A DNA stretch of 64,000 nucleotides from Candidatus Saccharibacteria bacterium oral taxon 488 (GTDB lineage: Bacteria; Patescibacteriota; Saccharimonadia; Saccharimonadales; Saccharimonadaceae). The notes beneath the pieces are model-generated. The model was not told the DNA's origin. It did no database searches and was given only the letters and a program-made list of their open reading frames with translations. Made by a program: the position numbers and the translations under genes. This document shows positions 9,847 through 16,869 of the stretch, one piece after another (position 1 is the stretch's first letter; every line of letters begins with the position of its first letter). The stretch lies in the NCBI GenBank assembly GCA_010202645.1, contig CP047920.1, positions 496,001-560,000 on the forward strand, read 5' to 3'.

Positions 9847-10968
9847 CTATTCTGCCACCTCCTCAACTACGCTCATCAAACTGTCCTCGATATTTTTGCG
9901 AGGTTTTGCTTCAGGTTTAACAGCCGCCTTCGCCTCAATGTCCAGTTCATAGCCAGTCAGACGTGATGCCAAGCGAACATTCTGCCCAGCCCGGCCAATA
10001 GCCACTGATTGCTGATCCTCGCTGACGTAGACCGTTGCTCGCTTTTCATCTTCATTAACCGTCACACTCAGTACTTCTGCTGGACTCATGGCATTCGCGA
10101 TAAAACCAGCTGTATCCTCCTCGAACGGAATGATGTCAATTTTTTCCTGCTCGCCAATTTCATTCATCACCGCCTGAACACGCGTCCCGTGACCACCGAC
10201 AAAGGTACCGACTGGGTCAACACCCGGCAATGCCGATGCAACCGCCAATTTGGTGCGGCGACCAGCCTCGCGGGCAATGGCTTTGATCTCCACGGCGCCC
10301 GTTTCCATCTCTGGCACTTCCTGGCTGAACAAGAACCGCACAAATTCTTCATTGCCGCGGCTCAAGATCAACTGCGGACCGCGACCTTCGCGCTCAATGT
10401 CCTTGATATATACCTTGACGCGGCGACCAACACCGTAGTATTCGCCAGGGATTTGCTCAGACTGCGGCATGATGCCGACTGCCTTGCCCAGCTCGATTCG
10501 CACCACGCGCGGCTCAACCCGCTGAATCGTACCAGTCACCACTGTGCCAATCTTATCTTCAAATTCCGCCAGAACCACTTCGCGCTCTGCCTCGCGCAGC
10601 CGCTGCAAAATCACTTGCTTGGCGGTCTGGGCTGCCACCCGGCCAAACGTCGTCACGTTGTGAGTCTCGACTGTCACTTCACTGCCCAGTTCAGCCACCG
10701 GATCAACCGTCTTAGCCTCGTCGAGGCTCATTTGATTGACGTCATTTTCGACTTCTTCAACCACAGTTTTGACGACTGATACCACAGCCGTGCCGCTGTT
10801 GATGTTGAGGCTAGCGCGCACCAATTGCTCGCGCGTGCCGTTATCACGCCGCCACGCTGCGGCGATGGCCTGCTCGATCACCTCCAAAACCGCTTCTTCT
10901 GGCAGGTTCTTTTCCTCGGCAATTGTCCGCACCGCCAACGTCAACTGCTTGATATTCAAATCTTCCAT
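9847..10968 (-). CDS. nusA: Transcription termination/antitermination factor NusA
   Basis: RNA polymerase-associated factor controlling pausing and termination. The 373-aa protein has the NusA N-terminal domain (about 1-125), an S1 domain (about 130-200) and two KH domains (about 205-340). It ends in a short basic and acidic tail and lacks the C-terminal acidic repeats of proteobacterial NusA. The ATG is preceded by AAAGGAG, and a TATAAT lies about 24 bases upstream. It heads the operon running through clpC to the PIN/TRAM gene. Confidence 0.95.
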   Translation of the reverse strand: MEDLNIKQLTLAVRTIAEEKNLPEEAVLEVIEQAIAAAWRRDNGTREQLVRASLNINSGTAVVSVVKTVVEEVENDVNQMSLDEAKTVDPVAELGSEVTVETHNVTTFGRVAAQTAKQVILQRLREAEREVVLAEFEDKIGTVVTGTIQRVEPRVVRIELGKAVGIMPQSEQIPGEYYGVGRRVKVYIKDIEREGRGPQLILSRGNEEFVRFLFSQEVPEMETGAVEIKAIAREAGRRTKLAVASALPGVDPVGTFVGGHGTRVQAVMNEIGEQEKIDIIPFEEDTAGFIANAMSPAEVLSVTVNEDEKRATVYVSEDQQSVAIGRAGQNVRLASRLTGYELDIEAKAAVKPEAKPRKNIEDSLMSVVEEVAE

Positions 10969-10991
10969 ACTAGCTCCTTTACGCTATTTTT

Positions 10992-10997
10992 ATTATA
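10992..10997 (-). promoter_or_regulatory. -10 element of the nusA-clpC-radA operon
   Basis: TATAAT on the minus strand, followed by a leader of about 17 nt that contains the AAAGGAG ribosome-binding site. A weak TTGGGC 18 bases upstream could serve as -35. Confidence 0.65.
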
Positions 10998-11175
10998 CTA
11001 CGTTTCATTGCAAACGCCCAAGAGACGAAAAACTCCGACCTGATTGGCCGGATATGTCAGTAGTGTAGCATACCCAGCCGGGCGACGTCAAGTTTAGTCA
11101 TCTCATTTACCCATGTTAGCCTGTGAACGGGTATACGTATCTAACAGAGGTGGGAGCTCATAGCTATTCACAATC

Positions 11176-11217
11176 TTGACAAAAAGCATTGACATTTTCT
11201 ACTAATAGTGATATATA
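11176..11217 (+). promoter_or_regulatory. Promoter with two TTGACA boxes
   Basis: Two TTGACA hexamers (11176-11181 and 11189-11194). The second is 17 bases from TATATA at 11212-11217, which lies in an alternating AT run. Predicted start near 11224, leaving a leader of about 118 nt before the small membrane-protein gene. Confidence 0.65.
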
Positions 11218-11223
11218 TATATC

Positions 11224-11341
11224 AGCCTTTTGACAACTTACCGTAAGTTTTGTCAACTGCGCTTCGCTACCGCAGGTCGGATACCTACGGTGGCTTGAGG
11301 CGCGGAACGGCCGCACCTCAACAAGTGGAAAGGGGTACCTC
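11224..11341 (+). other. Structured 5' leader, possible cis-regulatory RNA
   Basis: The leader contains three inverted repeats. The first is ACTTAC/GTAAGT within a longer TTGAC/GTCAA frame (about 11231-11258). The second is CCG-AGGT/ACCT-CGG (about 11269-11290). The third is a stem of 10 pairs in 11, TTGAGGCGCGG/CCGCACCTCAA, that ends a few bases before the AAGGGG ribosome-binding site of the next gene. A long leader is unusual here, where many genes have none. I do not recognise a known riboswitch class; attenuation or ligand sensing is inference. Confidence 0.4.
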
Positions 11342-11674
11342 GTGCTTGAGGTTTTGCTTGTTATCATTGTCGTCTTCACCGCCGCAGGGGCAAGTCTGGC
11401 GATTGCCGCGTCGGGAGATACCTTTGTCAGACTCTCAGGAATGGCTATGGCGACACTAGGTATCACGGCGTTTTGTAGAATAGGCACGCTACTAGAAAGA
11501 GGAAGGGCTACCCCGCCGTGGCTAGAACCCTTTTTCAGACCATTCGCTGATGTGCCAGACTATTTCACCGTGGCCGGCCTCACAGCTGCAGGGACTATGG
11601 CCGTCGCGGCCATAGTTGCACTGGTGGATGACTACATCCACCTCCCCCGACGCAAGAAAGGAGGAAGACTCTAA
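11342..11674 (+). CDS. Small membrane protein of unknown function
   Basis: The 110-aa product starts at a GTG preceded by AAAGGGG. It has a hydrophobic N-terminal segment (about 3-25), a second around 30-50, and a third around 75-97, and ends in a basic tail (PRRKKGGRL). No family was recognised. It is a single gene with its own promoter and structured leader, followed by a large GC-rich inverted repeat. Confidence 0.6.
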   Translation: MLEVLLVIIVVFTAAGASLAIAASGDTFVRLSGMAMATLGITAFCRIGTLLERGRATPPWLEPFFRPFADVPDYFTVAGLTAAGTMAVAAIVALVDDYIHLPRRKKGGRL

Positions 11675-11686
11675 AACTGAGGTGCG

Positions 11687-11724
11687 GGGGCGGGATTGAC
11701 ACGATTTTTCGTATCTCCCGCCCC
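11687..11724. terminator. GC-rich inverted repeat, likely terminator
   Basis: GGGGCGGGA (11687-11695) pairs with TCCCGCCCC (11716-11724), and the inner ACG/CGT extends the stem. It sits between convergent genes. There is no T-run after the stem, so it is not a textbook intrinsic terminator. Confidence 0.5.
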
Positions 11725-11754
11725 ACTCACATCACTGAACTTATGCTATAGAAC

Positions 11755-12783
11755 TTATGACATCGCTGGCTGCTGGAGGTAGTGGCCGACGTCCGCTACT
11801 AGCTCGACCAGGCGATTAGAGTACCCCCACTCGTTATCATACCAGACCATGATTTTCACCATATTGCCACCAACGACCTTGGTCAGTGACAGGTCAACGA
11901 TGCCGGAATGTGAATTACCGATAAAGTCGCGGCTGACCAGCGGCTCTTCACTGACGCCCAAGATCCCTTGATAGAAACTATCAGCGGCGGCTTTCTTGAA
12001 CGCCTCATTCACCTGCTCGACCGTCACGTCGCGCCGTAGCAGTGCCGTCACGTCACTGAGCGACACCACCGGCGTCGGTACGCGGACACTGAGGCCGTCG
12101 AACTTGCCGGTTAGCTGCGGCAGGGTTTTCGTCACGGCGATGGCCGCACCGGTGGTTGTCGGCACGATGTTCTCGGCCGCGTTGCGACCCTCGCGCAGAT
12201 CCTTGGCCGGCGCGTCCTGCAGGCGCTGGCTGGCAGTGTAGCTATGCACCGTCGTCAGCATTGATTTTTCCACGCCAAACTCCGCATCCAGAATTGCCAT
12301 CACCGCGCCCAAACTATTGGTCGTACAGCTGGCGTTAGAAATGATTGGTGTTGCGCCCTTGATCTTGCTATCATTCGTACCGAGGACAATGGTATCAACG
12401 CCGTCAGATTTAGTCGGCCCGCTGATAACCACGCGCTTAGCGCCGGCAGTCAAGTGCTTGCCCGCACCGTCTTTATCAGTAAAAAACCCGGTCGATTCAA
12501 TTACTACATCAACATCCATCTCACCCCACGGCAAGTTTGTTGGATCCTTTTCCGCCAGCACTTTGACAGGTTTCCCGTCAACAATGAGTTCATCCTCTGT
12601 AACATCAACCCGGCGACCATATTCCCCGTAATTACTATCGTGTTTGAGCAGGTACGCCAGCGTCTTGGTATCTGTCAAGTCATTGATCGCTACGATCTCC
12701 ACGTCGCTGCGCTCACGTGCGATCTTAAAGGCGCTGCGCCCAATCCGTCCAAAACCATTAATTGCTATTTTCGTTATCGCCAT
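11755..12783 (-). CDS. gapA: Glyceraldehyde-3-phosphate dehydrogenase
   Basis: NAD-linked oxidation and phosphorylation of glyceraldehyde-3-phosphate in glycolysis. 342 aa from the chosen ATG. It has the N-terminal Rossmann motif NGFGRIG, the catalytic cysteine in SNASCTTN near residue 155, and the C-terminal WYDNEWGYSNR. The frame extends to 12807, but the ATG at 12783 has a GGGAGGG site and starts with MAITKIAINGFGRIG, so the longer form is unlikely. It is transcribed alone from a promoter divergent from rel. It works with the pyk-pgk-tpiA operon near 60 kb. Confidence 0.97.
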   Translation of the reverse strand: MAITKIAINGFGRIGRSAFKIARERSDVEIVAINDLTDTKTLAYLLKHDSNYGEYGRRVDVTEDELIVDGKPVKVLAEKDPTNLPWGEMDVDVVIESTGFFTDKDGAGKHLTAGAKRVVISGPTKSDGVDTIVLGTNDSKIKGATPIISNASCTTNSLGAVMAILDAEFGVEKSMLTTVHSYTASQRLQDAPAKDLREGRNAAENIVPTTTGAAIAVTKTLPQLTGKFDGLSVRVPTPVVSLSDVTALLRRDVTVEQVNEAFKKAAADSFYQGILGVSEEPLVSRDFIGNSHSGIVDLSLTKVVGGNMVKIMVWYDNEWGYSNRLVELVADVGHYLQQPAMS

Positions 12784-12820
12784 ACAAGTATCCCTCCCGA
12801 GTAGCATTAGCTTTTTCCTA

Positions 12821-12826
12821 ATTATA
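12821..12826 (-). promoter_or_regulatory. -10 element of gapA
   Basis: TATAAT on the minus strand. Predicted start near 12814, with a leader of about 30 nt carrying GGGAGGG. Only eleven bases separate it from the oppositely oriented -10 of rel, so the two promoters must compete for polymerase. Confidence 0.65.
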
Positions 12827-12837
12827 CTACAAAGTTG

Positions 12838-12843
12838 TATAAT
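12838..12843 (+). promoter_or_regulatory. Leaderless -10 of rel
   Basis: TATAAT, six bases, then ATG at 12850. No good -35 was seen. The start codon should be the first transcribed base. Confidence 0.7.
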
Positions 12844-12849
12844 GAAACC

Positions 12850-14373
12850 ATGACGCGCGAGGAATTACTACATCTGGCGGCACCGCAGTACGATGAAGTG
12901 CCAGTACTGGTGTTAGATAGCGCCATTGACTACGCTACCAAAAAACACGCCGGCCAAAAACGCAAGAGCGGCGAACCCTACATCACACACCCGCTGGCAG
13001 TGGCTGGGATTTTAGTGGAATGGGGTATGGATATCGACACGGTGATCGCTGGCGTGCTGCATGATACGGTCGAGGATACCGATGCGACACTGGATGAATT
13101 AGAAAGTTTGTTTGGCCGCGACATTGCCTTTCTGGTTGACGGCGTAACCAAGGTTTCGCAGGCGCGTGCTGGTATGCGCAGCCTTGATAGCTATTTGCCG
13201 CACACCAAGGACAACCTCGCCAAACTGATGATCGCGGTTGGCGAGGACATCAGGGTGATTATTATCAAGCTGGCGGATCGGCTGCATAATATGCGCACGC
13301 TTCAATATATGCCGCGCGACAAGCAGAAGAAAATTGCTCGCGAGACGATCGAGGTATTTGCGCCGTTGGCAGATCGGCTGAATATGGGGCGCGTCCGCGT
13401 ACAATTAGAAGAGCTCAGTTTCCGATTCTTGATGCCCAAGGATTTCCAGCGCACCAAGAGCCTGATGGATAGCCGCCTAAAGAAAAGCCAGCGTAAACTC
13501 GCCAAGGTCCGCCGCGACGTTACGGCGCGCCTCCAGAGCGAGGGTCTGCAGTTCGAGATGGATGGCCGGGTCAAAAGCGTGTATAGCTTGTTTAAGAAGC
13601 TCGACCGTGTTGGCGATATTGATAAGATTTACGACCTCATCGCCCTACGCATCATCGTTGATGATTTAGCGACTGGCTATCTGGTATTGGGCGTACTGCA
13701 TGAGATGTACCAGCCGCTGTACGAGCGCATCAAAGATTACGTTGCCAATCCCAAACCGAACGGCTACCAGAGCTTACACACGACAGTCCAGACGCCGACC
13801 GGGCAGATCGTCGAGTTCCAGATCCGCACCCGAGATATGCACGAGTATGCCGAGCGTGGTTTGGCGGCCAGCTTTCATTACAACGAGCAAAAGATGTCTG
13901 ACGCCTACCGGCAGGGGCGAATCGCTGCGCTACCGACGGATTTGGCGTGGATTCGCGACCTGCAGGAGACGGCAGCTCGGGCCCGCGAAGGCAAGGCCTT
14001 TGATTCAGAAAAATTCCGCATGAAGTTGTTTAAGGATCGGATCTTTGTCTATTCACCCAAAGGTGATATTTACGATTTGCCGCGCGGCGCCTTCCCGCTG
14101 GATTACGCATATCGCATTCATTCCGACATTGCAGCACATGCCAGCGGATTTAAGGTCAATGGCGTCATGAAACCATTTACCTATGAATTACAACACGGCG
14201 ACGTCGTCGAAGTCTTGACCAGCAAATCCGCCAAACCCAAACCAGCCTGGCGCGACATGGTCATCACGCCGCATGCCAAGACTAAACTACGCATGCAATT
14301 ATCAAAAAGCGGCGGCGTACTAGCACATCTAACCGGCTTAACTGACGGCGTTTCGTCGCTGTTTCGACGGTAA
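12850..14373 (+). CDS. RelA/SpoT-type (p)ppGpp synthetase/hydrolase
   Basis: Makes and degrades the stringent-response alarmone. 507 aa. The HD hydrolase domain is intact (HDTVED near residue 72 and KLADRLHNMRTL near 145). The synthetase domain carries LIALRIIV near 260 and GYQSLHTTV near 305. A TGS domain follows (about 395-455). The protein stops soon after TGS and lacks the C-terminal helical, zinc-finger and ACT regions of long Rel proteins. The frame is open to a TTG at 12835, but that codon overlaps the -10, so the ATG at 12850 is chosen. It lies divergent from gapA. Confidence 0.94.
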   Translation: MTREELLHLAAPQYDEVPVLVLDSAIDYATKKHAGQKRKSGEPYITHPLAVAGILVEWGMDIDTVIAGVLHDTVEDTDATLDELESLFGRDIAFLVDGVTKVSQARAGMRSLDSYLPHTKDNLAKLMIAVGEDIRVIIIKLADRLHNMRTLQYMPRDKQKKIARETIEVFAPLADRLNMGRVRVQLEELSFRFLMPKDFQRTKSLMDSRLKKSQRKLAKVRRDVTARLQSEGLQFEMDGRVKSVYSLFKKLDRVGDIDKIYDLIALRIIVDDLATGYLVLGVLHEMYQPLYERIKDYVANPKPNGYQSLHTTVQTPTGQIVEFQIRTRDMHEYAERGLAASFHYNEQKMSDAYRQGRIAALPTDLAWIRDLQETAARAREGKAFDSEKFRMKLFKDRIFVYSPKGDIYDLPRGAFPLDYAYRIHSDIAAHASGFKVNGVMKPFTYELQHGDVVEVLTSKSAKPKPAWRDMVITPHAKTKLRMQLSKSGGVLAHLTGLTDGVSSLFRR

Positions 14374-14383
14374 GCAAAACACT

Positions 14384-14680
14384 CACCCTCATACCAGAGA
14401 CTGTGGCAGCCGCGACGCCTCCTCCGCCAGAGACTGTGAAACGTTCGCGAGTAGCGGACGTTTCAGCCGAACGCTCGCGAGAAATCTCCAGTGGAGATTT
14501 GAGCGAAGAGTGTGCTCTGGCGGAGGACGGTGGAGCGGCTGCCGTGGTTCGGCTTCCAGCCGTCTCCTCCAAGTCGAATGCATCCGGCAACGGCCGTCCG
14601 CAGAGCTATCGACTTGCCAGAAAGGCTGACGGTCACATCGCAACAAATACGCATACCAGATTTTTGGTGAGACGCGATGT
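14384..14680. other. Large region of nested inverted repeats, candidate structured RNA
   Basis: The 329-base gap between convergent rel and ppa has no supportable gene but is packed with complementary arms: GCAGCCGC (14406-14413) with GCGGCTGC (14535-14542); CCTCCGCCAGAG (14421-14432) with CTCTGGCGGAGG (14515-14526); GAAACGT (14438-14444) with ACGTTTC (14458-14464); AAATCTCCA (14482-14490) with TGGAGATTT (14492-14500), enclosed by CGCTC/GAGCG; AAGTCGA (14571-14577) with TCGACTT (14609-14615); ACATCGC (14635-14641) with GCGATGT (14674-14680). CTCACC at 14384 can also pair with GGTGAG near 14666. The sense strand cannot be decided. It could be a non-coding RNA, a very large bidirectional terminator, or a remnant repeat. 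Confidence 0.45.
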
Positions 14681-14702
14681 CGCTTTGCTTTACAAGATAG
14701 TA

Positions 14703-15236
14703 TTACGCCTGCTCGTTCCAGCGCTCAATCGCTGCCGCCACAACCTGCTTGGCAGCATCAACGCCGGCAAATTCTTTGACAATGGTCGAACCTGGCTTTT
14801 TCAGATCCTTATAGTGATTAAAATGAAATTCAATTTGCTTAATCAGCTGCGCCGGCAAATCCTCCAGCGACTGAATGGCGTTACCATTATGGCGATCGTC
14901 GCTCGGCACCGCGATAATTTTATCATCAACCTCATCGTCATCGACAAACTTCATCACGCCAAGGATTCGCGCCTCGACCACCAGCCCAGTCGTTAGCGGC
15001 GTGTCTGTTACCAACAGCACATCCAACTCATCGCCGTCCTCATCCAATGTCTGCGGAATGAAACCATAATTAGTCGGTTTGGCAAAAATCGCCGGATCAA
15101 CCCGGTCCAGCCGCATAACGCCAACTTTCCGATCCCATTCAATTTTATGATTTGACCCAGCCGGAATCTCCACGACAACGGTGATTTCGCCGTCCTGATA
15201 GTTTCCCGGGGTTAATACTTGATTAAAATCCGCCAT
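14703..15236 (-). CDS. ppa: Inorganic pyrophosphatase
   Basis: Hydrolyses pyrophosphate released by biosynthesis and tRNA charging. 177 aa, the normal length of the family I enzyme, with the metal-binding signature DGDELDVLL near residues 65-73 and further Asp/Lys ligands around PSDDRHNG near 110. The ATG is three bases after the trxB stop, with GAGGAG upstream. It is the last gene of the pheT-ABC-FKBP-trxB-ppa operon. Confidence 0.96.
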   Translation of the reverse strand: MADFNQVLTPGNYQDGEITVVVEIPAGSNHKIEWDRKVGVMRLDRVDPAIFAKPTNYGFIPQTLDEDGDELDVLLVTDTPLTTGLVVEARILGVMKFVDDDEVDDKIIAVPSDDRHNGNAIQSLEDLPAQLIKQIEFHFNHYKDLKKPGSTIVKEFAGVDAAKQVVAAAIERWNEQA

Positions 15237-15239
15237 GAT

Positions 15240-16172
15240 CTACTCCTCTCTGGCTTTTTCTTGTAAATATTCACGAATCTGCAAGGCTGCGACCGCACCC
15301 TCGCCGACCGCCGAAGCAATTTGCATGGTTGCGCCCGAACGTACGTCGCCCGAGGCAAAGACGCCGGGGACATTGGTGTGCAAATGTTCGTCGGTGATGA
15401 TGTGTCCGCCGAGGTCCAGTTCAACACCTGAGTCTGCCAAAAACTGTGTGTTCGGAATCAAGCCGATAAAGACAAACAAACCGTCTGCGGTAAACTCTTT
15501 CTGCTCGCCGTTCTGAGTCGATTTGACACCGTAAAATTTGTCGTCTTTGACGATAATTTCGTCGGTGGTTGCGCCAAGGTGGACGGTAATTTTACCCTCA
15601 TCAACATATTTTTGTAACTCTTTTTGTAGGACATCGCTGGCGCGTAATTTACTGCGCACCAACAGGTCAATGTGGCTGGCGTAGCGAGTCAAAAATATCG
15701 CTTCCTGCACCGCCGAGTTGCCGCCGCCAACGACGATCAAGCGCTTGTCGCGGTAAAATGCACCGTCGCACGTTGCACAGTAGTGTACGCCGCGACCATA
15801 CAATTCATCTTCGCCTGGCACGCCCAGCTTGCGGTGATTTGAGCCAGTCGCCAGCAGCACCGCTTTGGCGCGCACCGGCTGACCATCGACCGTCAATTCC
15901 AATTCGCCGTCAACTTGCTTCAGGGCCGTGACATCACCGTACTCAATCTCCGCACCGAACCGCTCAGCTTGTTGCTGCAGCTCGGACGCCAATTTCATCC
16001 CAGTCACGCCCTCGGCGAAACCTGGATAATTATCGATTTGGTCGGTGATAGCCGCCATACCGCCAACCACGCCGCGTTCGTATAGCGTCGTCGGCACGTC
16101 TTCGCGCGACAGGTAAATTGCGGCCGTCAGCGCACTTGGGCCAGCGCCGACAATGATAACCTCCTTAGACAT
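15240..16172 (-). CDS. trxB: Thioredoxin reductase (NADPH)
   Basis: FAD- and NADPH-binding enzyme that reduces thioredoxin. 310 aa with the FAD motif GAGPSALTAAIY near residue 8, the redox-active CATC near 134 and the NADPH motif GGGNSA near 153. The start overlaps the end of the FKBP gene by eight bases. GGGGG before the ATG is a fair ribosome-binding site. No thioredoxin gene was seen in the window. Confidence 0.96.
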   Translation of the reverse strand: MSKEVIIVGAGPSALTAAIYLSREDVPTTLYERGVVGGMAAITDQIDNYPGFAEGVTGMKLASELQQQAERFGAEIEYGDVTALKQVDGELELTVDGQPVRAKAVLLATGSNHRKLGVPGEDELYGRGVHYCATCDGAFYRDKRLIVVGGGNSAVQEAIFLTRYASHIDLLVRSKLRASDVLQKELQKYVDEGKITVHLGATTDEIIVKDDKFYGVKSTQNGEQKEFTADGLFVFIGLIPNTQFLADSGVELDLGGHIITDEHLHTNVPGVFASGDVRSGATMQIASAVGEGAVAALQIREYLQEKAREE

Positions 16173-16839
16173 TCAACCCCCTTGATCTATAATATCGCTT
16201 GATAACTTCTGGCATCTCCGGCCGTGGAATCTCCGCCGGTTTCTCGATAGCCATTACCACAAATTTGAGTGGCGAATTAGCAGGAATTTTATCACCCTGA
16301 CTCTTATTGCCATAAGCCTTGTCCGCCGGAATTGTCAATTCACGCACACCGCCAATTTTCATACCAATCAGCCCTTCTTTCCATCCCTGAATCACCGACG
16401 TATGTGCTGGGCCGTTTACCGCAAACGGTGCTTTCAATTTACCGCTGTTGATTGACTGATCAAAAATCTCACCCTTGGCATTCCAACCGATGTAGTAGAC
16501 CGCAAATTTGGTGTCACCCTTGACCTCCGCGCCGTCACCCACGATCAAATCTTCTTTGCCTAGCTCCTTCACGCCAGCAGCCTCAAACGCGCCGACTCGC
16601 GTACTAAATCCCGAAAACTTGCCGTGATATTTACTGTTCAATTCCGCCGTCTGAGCGTCAACTTTCTTTTGCCACTCCGTGGTTGCTTTTTTATAATCTT
16701 CTTGCGCCTGCTTCAGCTCGGCCTGGTCTTTGGCGTCATTGCCTGGCTGCACCATCATGGCGATGAACCCGCCAATTGTCCCAACCGCTAATGTCCCCGT
16801 GATGATCCATATACCGAATCGCTGTCCCCTCGTTGCCAT
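16165..16839 (-). CDS. Membrane-anchored FKBP-type peptidyl-prolyl isomerase
   Basis: 224 aa. A short basic N-terminus and a hydrophobic segment (about 10-28) anchor it, with a polar coiled stretch (about 30-70) next. The FKBP domain (about 90-205) shows VIQGWKEGLIGMKIGG and the Ala-Tyr-Gly pocket region near AYGNKS. It probably folds proteins outside the membrane. AAAGGAGG precedes the ATG. Its place beside trxB suggests a folding and redox group (inference). Confidence 0.9.
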   Translation of the reverse strand: MATRGQRFGIWIITGTLAVGTIGGFIAMMVQPGNDAKDQAELKQAQEDYKKATTEWQKKVDAQTAELNSKYHGKFSGFSTRVGAFEAAGVKELGKEDLIVGDGAEVKGDTKFAVYYIGWNAKGEIFDQSINSGKLKAPFAVNGPAHTSVIQGWKEGLIGMKIGGVRELTIPADKAYGNKSQGDKIPANSPLKFVVMAIEKPAEIPRPEMPEVIKRYYRSRGLNV

Positions 16840-16869
16840 AATCCTCCTTTATCTTACCTTGAAATTATA

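Noticed and set aside
11164-11487. 107-aa minus-strand frame over the structured leader
   Set aside because: Runs across the promoter and leader hairpins on the opposite strand, without promoter, ribosome-binding site or recognisable domain.
14282-14590. 102-aa minus-strand open frame over the inverted repeats
   Set aside because: Low-complexity translation, overlaps rel, no ribosome-binding site or promoter; the frame is a by-product of the GC-rich repeats.
14374-14702. tmRNA, RNase P or SRP RNA in the rel-ppa gap
   Set aside because: A GCATTCGAC string on the minus strand weakly recalls tmRNA, but no tag reading frame, T-arm, CCA end, or RNase P and SRP core motifs were found.
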